This document shows positions 1 through 8,507 of a DNA stretch of 31,380 bases, piece by piece. The notes beneath the pieces are model-generated. The model was not told the DNA's origin. It ran no database searches and saw nothing but the letters and a program-made list of their open reading frames with translations. Location of the stretch: assembly GCA_024691065.1 (NCBI GenBank), contig JAILOA010000255.1, forward strand, positions 1 to 31,380, given 5' to 3'. The position numbers were made by a program, and so were the translations under genes. This DNA comes from Lachnospiraceae bacterium (GTDB lineage Bacteria; Bacillota; Clostridia; Lachnospirales; Lachnospiraceae). Each line of letters begins with the position of its first letter. Position 1 is the first letter of the stretch.

Positions 1-1379
1 ATATTTTCGGTTATTTTATCCAGTTCCTCCTGAGTAACAGATATGTCATATACATCAATATCCAAAAGTTCCTGCAAGATATTTCCGTTTTCATAATCAT
101 CAGGATTGTACGAAGAAGCCTCCTCTACTGCCTCATAATAACCCGAAAAATCAAGGGACCAATTCTTAGTCTGTTCATCTATCCATTCATTTCTTTTTCT
201 GTATTTTTCGATTAAAGACTCTAACTCGGTTTTTACATTTAATGCTGAAGTCCCCCATCTGTCAGCATTCTTATTCCACGATTCCTGCAATGAAGTGCCA
301 TATGAATCGATATAATTTTCCGCTGATTCCTTAATTTTTTCATATATACTTCTGTTTTTTTCATATTCATTTCTATATATTTTTTTAAATGAATCTCTAT
401 TAAATAAATATTCCGAATATACTAAGCCCTTTGACCTGTGAACAGCTGACCATACATTATCCTCGTCCTTATAATCATTATCAAAATCCCATGTAGGCCC
501 CATCTGAAGCTTGCTTTCGGAATTCTTTCTGTAATAATAAATATTTGAACCCCATAAATCGATACTCAACTGATAATCCTTCGCTAAAAACCAGGAAGCA
601 AACGAATTAGCATCTATAGCATCCATGTAATCTTCACTTGAATTAATTATTGTATTGGTAATACCAATCATATATTTTTGTGTATTAGTTATTACCTCAT
701 CTGTGAGCATTTCATCTTCAGGATGTTTAAAAGTATATGCCAATGCACCACCAATATAATTAGTCATAAACTTTATATTCTCATGCCAGGCATAAGGATC
801 ACACTCTATCATAAAACCTGTATCATCAATATCTAAATTCTTTACCATTGTATCAGCCGCTTCAACCATAACATAGGTTCCACGATAATCTCCATTCATC
901 GTAAGATTTACATATTGAAACTGTGGTTGCCATTCAACCCCACATAATTTAGCCACCGTATTGCTTATATAAAAAGCAAGATTATCTCCCAAAGTTAGAA
1001 GAACCCACTTCTTTGTACCTTTATCTGTGCAAAAATCAAAGCCTTTCTTTTTATCAAATTTAATCATAAAAGGCTTTTTAGGATAAGTTGCGGATGTGTT
1101 TCCTCTCACCTTTATTTTAGCTGTCTCATCAACTATTTTTTCATTTTTGGAATCAATGTACTCCACATCACACACCACATAATCGTTATTAATAATACCA
1201 ATGCCCGCATATCCCGATGGAGGTGTAACAAAATCACAGGTAGGGTCCTCCCCCGTCTCCGTAACTACATTTATAGTCGGAATAGAAAGCTCTTCTGCTT
1301 TGGCATCGGTCTTTCCAACACCTGAAAATAAAATTCCAACGAACATAATAATCAAAAAATTTCGAAAATATTTTTCCAT
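1..1379 (-). CDS. CotH-family secreted protein, C-terminus beyond the window
   Basis: The first 459 codons are visible and the frame stays open to base 1, so the C-terminus is missing. The start is ATG at 1379, preceded by a GAAAGGG ribosome site. Residues 1-28 form a signal peptide (basic start, hydrophobic core, cleavage near DAKA-EE), so the protein is exported. CotH-type motifs follow in the family order: an IKVRGNTSATYPKKPF-like box at residues 89-104, VNLTMNGDYRGTYVMVE at 157-173, and MGPTWDFDND at 293-302, which matches the conserved GPxWDFD active-site box. CotH proteins are atypical protein kinases. In Clostridia, secreted versions are common and their substrates are mostly unknown. 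The gene is divergent from the acyltransferase at 1653 and sits beside a surface-glycan locus, so a role in decorating surface proteins is possible but is inference. Confidence 0.85.
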   Translation of the reverse strand, partial: MEKYFRNFLIIMFVGILFSGVGKTDAKAEELSIPTINVVTETGEDPTCDFVTPPSGYAGIGIINNDYVVCDVEYIDSKNEKIVDETAKIKVRGNTSATYPKKPFMIKFDKKKGFDFCTDKGTKKWVLLTLGDNLAFYISNTVAKLCGVEWQPQFQYVNLTMNGDYRGTYVMVEAADTMVKNLDIDDTGFMIECDPYAWHENIKFMTNYIGGALAYTFKHPEDEMLTDEVITNTQKYMIGITNTIINSSEDYMDAIDANSFASWFLAKDYQLSIDLWGSNIYYYRKNSESKLQMGPTWDFDNDYKDEDNVWSAVHRSKGLVYSEYLFNRDSFKKIYRNEYEKNRSIYEKIKESAENYIDSYGTSLQESWNKNADRWGTSALNVKTELESLIEKYRKRNEWIDEQTKNWSLDFSGYYEAVEEASSYNPDDYENGNILQELLDIDVYDISVTQEELDKITEN

Positions 1380-1572
1380 AATTTTCCCTTTCACTCCAAA
1401 AAAACTATATATCCTATTACACTCTTAAACTACTACGATTAAAAATACAGCCATTTAAAAATATAATAGTATGATTTTATCACACACATCTAAAATTATC
1501 TATGATTATTTTTTAACCCTCTCCCAACATCCCGTTTTTTTCTAAAACAATACCTAAAAACAATATTTCACT

Positions 1573-1601
1573 TTGACACCTAAACTTTACTTAAATGAAA
1601 T
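1573..1601 (+). promoter_or_regulatory. weak promoter candidate for the acyltransferase gene
   Basis: A perfect TTGACA at 1573-1578 is followed, after 17 bases, by TGAAAT (1596-1601), a poor -10 box. Other AT-rich hexamers nearby (TAATAT at 1601) are wrongly spaced. The -35 is convincing and the -10 is not. Confidence 0.35.
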
Positions 1602-1652
1602 AATATAGTAAAATAGATAACGTATGAATATTAAACTAAAAGAGGTAACCAA

Positions 1653-2834
1653 ATGAGTAATAAAGACAAGGTCAAAAACGCATCAACAAAAAACAAAACA
1701 AATACTTCGGCAACAAAAAATAAAAGCAAAATAAACAATTCAAGTATTATAAACGACAAAACTAATTCCAAAAATAACATAAAACCTAAAATCAGAAATT
1801 CCAACATAGAACTCCTTAGACTATTATTAATGTTTATGGTAATTATATTGCATTATAATAATTCGGATATGGGCGGAGCATTCCAATTTGCTACCGGAGA
1901 TAATCTCAAAGCGTTAACAATATTTGAAGCTCTTTCCATATATGCTGTTGACTGCTTTATTTTAATTTCCGGTTACTTTATGGTAAACGCTAAAAAAAGT
2001 TCATTAAAAAAAATCTTATTACTTCTGGCCCTTGTAAGTGGTTATCAGGTTCTTGGTTATCTTGCGCTTTGTTATTCCGGGAACGGTATTTTTTCAATGG
2101 GCGGATTAATAAAGTCATTTATTCCGATTAATTGGTTTGTAACACTTTATGTTGTCCTTTTTGCTTTCGCTCCTTACATTAATGTAATGATAAATACTTT
2201 AGAAAAAAAGGAATTAGACAGGCTTTTGATTTTAACCATCTCCTTTTTTTGCATATATCCTACATTACTTGAAGGTTTGATGAGTCACACCACTCAAACC
2301 ACCGAGTTCCCCGGACTTGGCACGGTTACATTGTCAGGAAGTTCCGGTGGATACACTATTGTGAATTTCTTTATGATGTACTTAATTGGTGCATATTTAA
2401 GAAAAAACGATGTTAAAAAATCAAAAATAAGTAGCTTTTTATCCTTCATTGCAGCTACTGCTCTTAATGTTTTCTTATCCTCATACTATGGAATATATAC
2501 CAGCTACTCCAATGTATTTGTGGTTATCCAGGCAGTTACAATTTTTAATTTTTTCAATAGTATGAATATGGGTGAAGTAAAGATTATTAATTATTTATCA
2601 AAATCTTCATTTTCAATTTACCTGATTCATACATCCTTATTTATGATTAATGTTTTCTGGGGACCATTTAAGATTTCCGAGCATGTAAATAACGGAGTTT
2701 CAGATACGGTTAAAAATTTACTGATCAGTGTTTCTGCAATGTTTATTGTATGTTTATGTATAGATATTGTCAGACGTGAGCTTTATCACATCCTGAGGCT
2801 TTGCATTAATAAAATAAAACATGATAAAAAATAA
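1653..2834 (+). CDS. integral membrane acyltransferase (Acyltransferase_3 / OafA-like)
   Basis: A 393-residue protein with about ten hydrophobic segments. The motif NIELLRLLLMFMVIILHY at residues 50-67 is the N-terminal signature of acyltransferase family 3, with the H-Y pair at the end of the first membrane span; SSFSIYLIHTS near the C-terminus is the other typical segment. Members transfer acetyl or other acyl groups to sugars of surface glycans, working in the cytoplasmic membrane. The first 45 or so residues are an unusual Lys/Asn/Ser/Thr-rich tail with no hydrophobic content, which most family members lack. The start ATG at 1653 has AGAGGT seven bases upstream. Its position beside a GT4 gene and across from a polysaccharide locus fits O-acylation of that polymer, but the acceptor cannot be read from the sequence. 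Confidence 0.85.
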   Translation: MSNKDKVKNASTKNKTNTSATKNKSKINNSSIINDKTNSKNNIKPKIRNSNIELLRLLLMFMVIILHYNNSDMGGAFQFATGDNLKALTIFEALSIYAVDCFILISGYFMVNAKKSSLKKILLLLALVSGYQVLGYLALCYSGNGIFSMGGLIKSFIPINWFVTLYVVLFAFAPYINVMINTLEKKELDRLLILTISFFCIYPTLLEGLMSHTTQTTEFPGLGTVTLSGSSGGYTIVNFFMMYLIGAYLRKNDVKKSKISSFLSFIAATALNVFLSSYYGIYTSYSNVFVVIQAVTIFNFFNSMNMGEVKIINYLSKSSFSIYLIHTSLFMINVFWGPFKISEHVNNGVSDTVKNLLISVSAMFIVCLCIDIVRRELYHILRLCINKIKHDKK

Positions 2835-2902
2835 TACGACTTATCCGAATTTTACTTATGACTTTAATTTCCCTGTGAAATCCACAGTGTGATAAGTTTA
2901 CA

Positions 2903-2931
2903 TTGATAAAATATTCCAAAGGTAATATAAT
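2903..2931 (+). promoter_or_regulatory. sigma-A type promoter for the GT4 gene
   Basis: TTGATA (2903-2908), a 17-base spacer, then a perfect TATAAT (2926-2931). It points to the gene at 3098, leaving an AT-rich 5' leader of about 160 bases. Just upstream, CTGTG/CACAG (2873-2887) nests inside ACTTATC/GATAAGT (2839-2897), a possible weak stem after the acyltransferase gene. Confidence 0.7.
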
Positions 2932-2951
2932 ATTTAATCGTAATCCATTTA

Positions 2952-2969
2952 GTAATAATATATTATTAC
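2952..2969. promoter_or_regulatory. 18-bp perfect palindrome in the GT4 leader
   Basis: GTAATAATA joined directly to its reverse complement TATTATTAC, about 15 bases downstream of the expected transcription start. The position suits an operator, but the pure AT background (apart from the end G and C) makes chance more likely than usual. Confidence 0.35.
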
Positions 2970-3097
2970 AGACAACAATATTTTATATATATTTGATTAT
3001 ACATTAAAGTTTTTATTATAGACCATCATTTATATTAATATTTTATGGTTTATAAACAAAAACCAATATTAAAAACACATTTAAGGAGTATTTTAAG

Positions 3098-4219
3098 ATG
3101 AGAATTCTTATGATTGTTACCTGGTACAGTCCCAAGGATGCTGAGGTTATGACTGCCGGGGTTTTCCACTATGAACAGTCTATGGCATTAAAAAAATACG
3201 CCGATATGGCACTTTATTATCCTTATGATACAGATATGACCGGGCGTCTTTCCAAAAAGACCGAACATGATTTACTTACATACAGATATGGTGCTTCCGG
3301 AAGCAATCCTATATCTAAGTTTTCGGATTTACTAAATGCATCAAAAAAAGTAATTCGTGACTTTAAACCGGATATCATCCATGCTCATGTGGCGCAAGGT
3401 GCAGGCCGTCTGGCTTTGGCACTTTCCAAAGCATGCAATATTCCGTATATTGTTACGGAGCACAGTCCTATGGAGCAAAACCATTTAGATAATACTGTAA
3501 CCCGTATGATGACATTTCCGGTTTATAAATTTTCAAAGGCTAATATTTGTGTATCTAAAGACTCCATGACAAGGCTTAAGGAATACTTCCCGAATTGCAA
3601 ATTCCATGTCATATATAATGGAATTATTAATCCCTCAACCATAGATGATGATGGCAATAAATACAGGGTGGAGGGATACACAAATGCACTTATTACCGCA
3701 GCATTTTATGATAAATTTGTAAAGGGATATCAGTATCTCCTGCCGGCAATCAAGGAACTTAAAAATGAAGGCATTAAAATAAAGCTTCACATTTGTGGAG
3801 GTGGCGACTACTTTGATTACTATAAGCAGATGGCAGATGAACTTGAAATATCCGATTCGGTAATTTTCTACGGCCAATGTAAACGTGAACAGGTTTATTC
3901 AATAATGCGTCAGGTTGATTTTTCCATTTCCGCAAGTGAATATGAATGTTCCGGTGTCTCTGTTCAGGAAGCCCTATTTCTGAAAAATCCTATGCTTGTA
4001 ACCAGATCCGGAGGTGCCAATTCTCTCGTAACCCCCGAAAATGCCATAGTTGTCGACAGAAAAAGTATTCCTGCACTTGTCGAGGGAATAAAAGAAATGA
4101 TAAATAAACTTGATACATTTGACAAAGAAAAAATTGAAAAATATGCATTTTATAATTTTGAAATCGATAATGTCAGCAAAAGATATAAGAAACTGTATGA
4201 AAGAATTTTGAAGAAATAG
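3098..4219 (+). CDS. glycosyltransferase family 4 (GT-B fold)
   Basis: A 373-residue GT-B enzyme that transfers a sugar from a nucleotide donor to a growing glycan on the cytoplasmic side. The N-terminal domain starts with RILMIVTWYSPKDAEVMTAGVF and has PDIIHAHVAQGAG (residues 91-103) and YIVTEHSP (117-124). The C-terminal donor-binding domain has the E-x7-E motif at E283-E291, within ASEYECSGVSVQEAL, followed by a SGGANSLV loop. These are the GT4 hallmarks. AAGGAG lies upstream of the ATG. It has its own promoter at 2903 and is followed by a terminator at 4296. It is convergent with the large minus-strand locus and probably serves the same polymer. Donor sugar is not predictable. Confidence 0.88.
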   Translation: MRILMIVTWYSPKDAEVMTAGVFHYEQSMALKKYADMALYYPYDTDMTGRLSKKTEHDLLTYRYGASGSNPISKFSDLLNASKKVIRDFKPDIIHAHVAQGAGRLALALSKACNIPYIVTEHSPMEQNHLDNTVTRMMTFPVYKFSKANICVSKDSMTRLKEYFPNCKFHVIYNGIINPSTIDDDGNKYRVEGYTNALITAAFYDKFVKGYQYLLPAIKELKNEGIKIKLHICGGGDYFDYYKQMADELEISDSVIFYGQCKREQVYSIMRQVDFSISASEYECSGVSVQEALFLKNPMLVTRSGGANSLVTPENAIVVDRKSIPALVEGIKEMINKLDTFDKEKIEKYAFYNFEIDNVSKRYKKLYERILKK

Positions 4220-4295
4220 TCTTTCATCTCCGGAACCCGGTATAAAACAAAAGCCGTATTGCTAGGCAACCTAAAGAATAAAAACCGATAACTGT

Positions 4296-4338
4296 AAAAA
4301 AGAACTGCATCAAAAATAACCAATGCAGTTCTTTTTTT
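4296..4338. terminator. bidirectional intrinsic terminator
   Basis: An AAAAAAGAACTGCAT arm (4296-4310) pairs with ATGCAGTTCTTTTTT (4323-4337) across a 12-base loop. The stem has a run of A on one side and T on the other, so it can end transcription from the GT4 gene on the plus strand and from the long polysaccharide operon on the minus strand. Confidence 0.85.
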
Positions 4339-4367
4339 GGACTTCTCCGGTCCTCTTTATTTATATT

Positions 4368-5201
4368 TTATTTCGATTCATTTTCCATAATTTGATTTAT
4401 TTTTTCATTATTACCCCAAATTGCCTTCGAATCATAAGGTCTGTCAGGAAATGCACCATATTCAAGTTCAATATCAAAATTATTATCTTTGATAAATTTT
4501 TCAACTCTCTCTGAAAGTCTCATAGGTCTTCCCGAACAACAATTTATAATTCCTGTAACCTTATCCTGCAGAGCGGCAGAAACAACCTGACGGCAAAATT
4601 CATCATAATCTATAAAATCATACTGATTCTCACCTGTTGTAAACGGAAATTTCTTTTGTCCGTTTTTCTGAGCTTCGTAGATTTTTGAAAAGATTGAACA
4701 TCCATGTTCCATATTTCCTACAATATAGAACCCACGTAACCACTGAAATATAAAATCTCTATCCTTCTTTAATAGTTCTATACTCTGTCTCAAAGCATTC
4801 TTGGCTACTCCGTAATTACTCTGAGGATTAGTAGGTGTATTTTCATTTATGCTTCCCTCGAAAAAACCAACCTCATGCATACTTCCCAGAACTGCCATAT
4901 GTTTTAATCCACCCTCAAGCATTTTTGATAAAAACATATAATGCCCCGGAAAATCGTTTATATGATTAATTGAATTGTGCTTAAAGCCATCTCTCCACGC
5001 TAAATGAATTAAAACATCCGGTTTACCGAATGCTTCAAACGGATTTTCTATTTGAAAAAGATTACCTTCTACTTTAACAGCTCTTTCATCAACTCCATCC
5101 AGATTAAAGTCTGCTGCTATAACATCTACTCCTCTGTCAAGAAGCTCTCTTACTACTCCTAATCCAATATAACCTTTTGCTCCTGTAACCAGTACTTTCA
5201 T
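4368..5201 (-). CDS. NAD-dependent epimerase/dehydratase (extended SDR)
   Basis: A 277-residue Rossmann protein. The nucleotide-binding motif GAKGYIG is at residues 7-13, an acidic residue (D31) closes the second strand as in NAD-preferring enzymes, and the catalytic pair Y130-x3-K134 is in NYGVAK, with a serine near 107 (LGSMHE) in the expected place. Enzymes of this family reduce, epimerise or dehydrate nucleotide sugars. It is the last gene of the minus-strand locus, nine bases after the hexapeptide acetyltransferase. Given the ketoisomerase and aminotransferase upstream, it may act on a dTDP-keto sugar, but its substrate is not shown by the sequence. At 277 residues it is shorter than GalE or RmlB (about 330), closer to reductase-type members. 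Confidence 0.82.
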   Translation of the reverse strand: MKVLVTGAKGYIGLGVVRELLDRGVDVIAADFNLDGVDERAVKVEGNLFQIENPFEAFGKPDVLIHLAWRDGFKHNSINHINDFPGHYMFLSKMLEGGLKHMAVLGSMHEVGFFEGSINENTPTNPQSNYGVAKNALRQSIELLKKDRDFIFQWLRGFYIVGNMEHGCSIFSKIYEAQKNGQKKFPFTTGENQYDFIDYDEFCRQVVSAALQDKVTGIINCCSGRPMRLSERVEKFIKDNNFDIELEYGAFPDRPYDSKAIWGNNEKINQIMENESK

Positions 5202-5210
5202 AACATTCTC

Positions 5211-5783
5211 CTACTCTTTAATCCATTCCTTTGTCTCTCGATCATAAACCTTTAATACCTTAGCAGGAACGCCTGCTACCATAGTATAATCTCCAACATC
5301 TTTCGTAACTACACTATTTGCACCAATAACTGCATGCTTTCCTATTGTTACACCCGGCATAATTCTTGCTCCTATACCAATAAAAGCACCCTCTTTAATC
5401 CTTGTTTTCTTTATTTCCAAAGGTTGCTTCATTACATCAACCTCCATATTATCCAAACTATGACCTGTATCTGCAATATATACAAAAGCCGAAATAGTAA
5501 CATTTTTCTCAATTACCAATCTGTTACCGGCTATAATATGGACATTTTGCTCAATTGAAGTACCGTCACCGATTAAAATTTCAGACTTTTGATCATTACT
5601 CACAGGTACACATTCCATTCTGGCATTATTTAAAATCGAAACATTTTTTCCGACCTTTATCCTCTTCGCACCTATAAGTCTCATCGGCTTTATGATATAA
5701 CTCGACCAGTGAAAATATCCGAATTTTCTATACAACGGAAGCCACATAATCATATGATATAATTTTTTGATTAACTCAACCAT
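5211..5783 (-). CDS. left-handed beta-helix (hexapeptide) acyltransferase
   Basis: A 190-residue protein of the LbetaH acetyltransferase type. Hexapeptide repeats run from about residue 40 to 165, including IGDGTSIEQNVHI, VTIGKHAVIGANSVVTKDV and the closing AGVPAKVLK. The segment ADTGHSLD (residues 104-111) contains the His (H108) expected to be the catalytic base of the maltose/galactoside O-acetyltransferase group. Such enzymes use acetyl-CoA to acetylate a sugar hydroxyl or amino group. Two roles are possible here: N-acetylation of the 3-amino sugar made by the upstream module (QdtC-type enzymes have this fold), or O-acetylation of another residue. It lies between a CgeB-like glycosyltransferase (14 bases upstream) and the SDR (9 bases downstream). 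Confidence 0.85.
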   Translation of the reverse strand: MVELIKKLYHMIMWLPLYRKFGYFHWSSYIIKPMRLIGAKRIKVGKNVSILNNARMECVPVSNDQKSEILIGDGTSIEQNVHIIAGNRLVIEKNVTISAFVYIADTGHSLDNMEVDVMKQPLEIKKTRIKEGAFIGIGARIMPGVTIGKHAVIGANSVVTKDVGDYTMVAGVPAKVLKVYDRETKEWIKE

Positions 5784-5797
5784 TCTTATCCCCCTAT

Positions 5798-6769
5798 TTA
5801 AGCTAAAATATTTTTAACCCAACTTGTTATAGAATACTTCTCCAATATTTCACCCGGTAATTCTCTGTATTTCTTATCGATAAACTCCTGTGGTACAACC
5901 GGATTATCTCTGTCCACTACCAAAACATTACCATACTTATAGAAATCATAATCCTTAACCTTTTCATTTGTTGTAATAAGCTTTGTCCTGGCTGCAAGAG
6001 ACTCGATTGTACGAAGCGTCAATCCGTTTTGAGAACTGAATTGTACATCTATTGTTGTCCTGCTTCTTTTGAAAATTTCAGCCATATAATTAAAGCTTTT
6101 CAATCTTACATTAATATATCTGGTATCCAACCACTTATCCTTCGAAGGTATAATAGCTTTCATAACTTGCCCAACCGTGGCCGCATTAAGATATAAATAA
6201 AGCTTATTCTCATCAATATTAACCTGAGATAAAACCTTTTCCCATACCTCTAACCTGTTTGAGTGAAAACTTCCCATTAAGCTTAAATCGAATATTTTCT
6301 TTTGTTTCTCATATCTATGCTTATCAGTAAAGAAAAGCGGAAGAAAATCAAAACCGTATTCTTCGGAATCAACAGGATCAAAGGTAATTATTCTGTCATA
6401 ACAGTCCTTATTTTTCCAAAAATGCTCCACACGCTTAACATCGTCCCATAAATACAATACAAACTTTGCCTGACTCTGTTTTTTTCTAAGCTTCTTCAAC
6501 ACTTCCGGAAACAGTTCTCTTCCAACGATAACAAATACTAAGTCATAAGCTGTATTATCTTTCAAAAGAATTTCATTTTCCCTTTCATAACAAAGCTTCT
6601 TTACATACTCTCCCTTTGAAATTACATTTTTAACTCTGGAAAACATTTTACTGTTGTAATCCCCGATAGGTGTAAATCTTGTAACCTCATATCCTTGTTT
6701 TTCAAATTCCAATTGGATTATATTATCATAATCATAAAATCCGATTGGTATGAATAGCATTTTTTTCAT
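5798..6769 (-). CDS. CgeB-like GT-B glycosyltransferase
   Basis: A 323-residue protein. It opens with MKKMLFIPIGFYDYDN, a typical GT-B first strand, and has LYLWDDVKR at residues 105-113, then RIITFDPVDSEEYGFDFLPL, a form seen in CgeB-type and related lipopolysaccharide-synthesis proteins. The segment from 247 to 268 (QNGLTLRTIESLAARTKLIT) resembles the donor-binding loop with an invariant Glu. The start ATG at 6769 has AGAGGT seven bases upstream, so it is preferred to the ATG three codons later. Placed between the GNAT gene and the hexapeptide acetyltransferase in the sugar-modification end of the locus, it may be the transferase for the modified amino sugar; that is inference. Confidence 0.65.
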   Translation of the reverse strand: MKKMLFIPIGFYDYDNIIQLEFEKQGYEVTRFTPIGDYNSKMFSRVKNVISKGEYVKKLCYERENEILLKDNTAYDLVFVIVGRELFPEVLKKLRKKQSQAKFVLYLWDDVKRVEHFWKNKDCYDRIITFDPVDSEEYGFDFLPLFFTDKHRYEKQKKIFDLSLMGSFHSNRLEVWEKVLSQVNIDENKLYLYLNAATVGQVMKAIIPSKDKWLDTRYINVRLKSFNYMAEIFKRSRTTIDVQFSSQNGLTLRTIESLAARTKLITTNEKVKDYDFYKYGNVLVVDRDNPVVPQEFIDKKYRELPGEILEKYSITSWVKNILA

Positions 6770-6853
6770 ATCAGACCTCTTATCATATCCGTATCATAAT
6801 TTACATTATAGTTTTAATTTCGTAACCGCCTGAACTTAAGTCAGGTCTCACTT

Positions 6854-7357
6854 TCAAACCTTTCCGTCTACAATATACCAATAAAAAGATTTACATTCTT
6901 CATCAGTATAATCAGTCTTAACTTTCAGACTATCAAAATCCACTCTCTTATAACCGTTTTTATCATAGAATCTGACCGCCCTCTCATTCACTTTGGATAC
7001 ACACCAATATATAAATTTTAAACCAAGCTCATCAAATCCCTTTTTTATAATTTCACTCATTCCAAACCTTGAAAACCCTTTACCCATCGCACTTTTACGA
7101 ATTGTAATGGCGAATTCCGCATTGCCCTCTTCTCTGTCAATTTCCTTAAGGCTTACAGTACCCATATATTCGTCATTATCATCTACGATTGCCAAATTCA
7201 AGTTATCATTATCGGAATTACTCCATTCGATAAATGCCTCGCAATCCGAAAGTGTCTTCTCGGCAAAATTCTTGCCCATATATTCTACAACAGATGCATC
7301 ATGCATCCATTCAAGCATATAAGGCGCATCCTTTTTTAATAATTTTCTTAATTTCAA
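6854..7357 (-). CDS. GNAT-family N-acetyltransferase, likely nucleotide-sugar acetylating
   Basis: The open frame begins at a TTG at 7381, abutting the stop codon of the aminotransferase, but a CGGGAG ribosome site lies inside it. The TTG at 7357, nine bases after that site, gives the natural-looking start LKLRKLLKKDAPYMLEWMHD, so I prefer it (167 residues). GNAT features: the acetyl-CoA loop AMGKGFSRFG and the C-terminal VNERAVRFYDKNGYKRV. The gene directly follows the ketoisomerase and aminotransferase genes and is almost certainly translated with them, which points to N-acetylation of the 3-amino-3,6-dideoxyhexose, as WecD (also GNAT) does for dTDP-Fuc4N. A general RimJ/RimL-like role is the alternative. 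Confidence 0.78.
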   Translation of the reverse strand: MKLRKLLKKDAPYMLEWMHDASVVEYMGKNFAEKTLSDCEAFIEWSNSDNDNLNLAIVDDNDEYMGTVSLKEIDREEGNAEFAITIRKSAMGKGFSRFGMSEIIKKGFDELGLKFIYWCVSKVNERAVRFYDKNGYKRVDFDSLKVKTDYTDEECKSFYWYIVDGKV

Positions 7358-7381
7358 AACCAAAATCTCCCGATAAATCAA

Positions 7382-8482
7382 TTATTTAAATGCATTAATA
7401 TTCTCAATTACATAAGAAACTTCATCATCCGTAATGCCGTAATACATAGGGATACTTAAAACAGTCCTGCTGATTTCCTCAGCGACCGGTAGCTCACCCT
7501 CCTTGATTCCGAGTGATTCATAAGCCTTTTGTAAATGCATCGGTACCGGATAATGCTTGACGGTTCCGATTCCGTTTTCATCAAGGTACTTTTCAAGCTC
7601 ATCACGCCTATCACATCTAATAACAAAAACATGATAAATATGATCAAACTCTTCATCACAGCCTAAAGGTAATGAAATCAAAGGATTTTTAATTTCACTT
7701 AAGTATCTCCCCGCAACCTTCTTACGATAATCATTCCATTTATCAAGCTCCTTAAGCTTCACACGAAGAAATGCACATTGAAGCTCATCCAATCTACTGT
7801 TAGTACCCTGATAAATGTGATGATATTTATAATCAGAACCATAATTACCTAATGCTCTGACCTTATCGGCTATTTCCTTATTATTGGTTGTCACACAACC
7901 GCCATCACCAAGTGCCCCGAGATTTTTGCCCGGATAAAAGCTAAATCCCGCTGCATCGGAGAGTGTACCGACTCTTTTTCCTTTATACTTGGTACCATGG
8001 GCCTGAGCAGCATCCTCAAGCACCTTTAAATCATATTTCTTTGCGATTTCCCAAATTGCATCCATATCAGCAGGTCTTCCCTGTAAATGTACCGCAATAA
8101 TTGCCTTGGTCTTATCGGTTATCTTCTCCTCAATAAGCTCCGGCGCAATATTAAATGTCTCTATATGAGGCTCAACAAAAACAGGAGTAGCACCTGTATA
8201 TGAAACAGCAAGGGCAGTTGCTATATATGTATTGGACGGAACTATTACCTCATCTCCGGTCTTAATATCCATTGCCTTCAGGATAAGATATAAAGCATCC
8301 AAACCTGTTCCGACACCTATACAATACTTTGCACCACAGTAGGCAGCAAATTCCTCTTCAAAAGCCTTACACTGTGTACCCTGTATAAAATAATTGCTGT
8401 CTAATACTGATTTATAAGCATTATCAAGCTCTTCTCTAATCTCACTATGCATTGCCTCAAAAGATGCAAACGGTATATTCAT
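7382..8482 (-). CDS. PLP-dependent sugar aminotransferase (DegT/DnrJ/EryC1/StrS; FdtB/QdtB-like)
   Basis: A 366-residue aspartate-aminotransferase-fold enzyme. The PLP-binding lysine is K186 in SFYPGKNLGALGDGG; D157 and Q160 in LEDAAQAHG hold the cofactor; VPSNTYIATALAV and the C-terminal VKHYPVPMHLQ are typical of the VioA/DesV/FdtB group. It would place an amino group on C3 of the 3-keto sugar delivered by the gene 25 bases upstream, giving dTDP-3-amino-3,6-dideoxy-glucose or -galactose. Length and motif order match the family. The order ketoisomerase, aminotransferase, acetyltransferase is the order of the reactions in the Fdt and Qdt pathways. Which epimer is made cannot be told here. Confidence 0.88.
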   Translation of the reverse strand: MNIPFASFEAMHSEIREELDNAYKSVLDSNYFIQGTQCKAFEEEFAAYCGAKYCIGVGTGLDALYLILKAMDIKTGDEVIVPSNTYIATALAVSYTGATPVFVEPHIETFNIAPELIEEKITDKTKAIIAVHLQGRPADMDAIWEIAKKYDLKVLEDAAQAHGTKYKGKRVGTLSDAAGFSFYPGKNLGALGDGGCVTTNNKEIADKVRALGNYGSDYKYHHIYQGTNSRLDELQCAFLRVKLKELDKWNDYRKKVAGRYLSEIKNPLISLPLGCDEEFDHIYHVFVIRCDRRDELEKYLDENGIGTVKHYPVPMHLQKAYESLGIKEGELPVAEEISRTVLSIPMYYGITDDEVSYVIENINAFK

Positions 8483-8507
8483 TTCAAATCCTCCACTTAT
8501 GCCAAAA

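Noticed and set aside
6805..6827. ATTATA (minus-strand TATAAT) in the gap ahead of the CgeB-like gene, considered as a promoter
   Set aside because: No acceptable -35 box is found at 16-18 bases; the nearest candidate matches only three of six positions.
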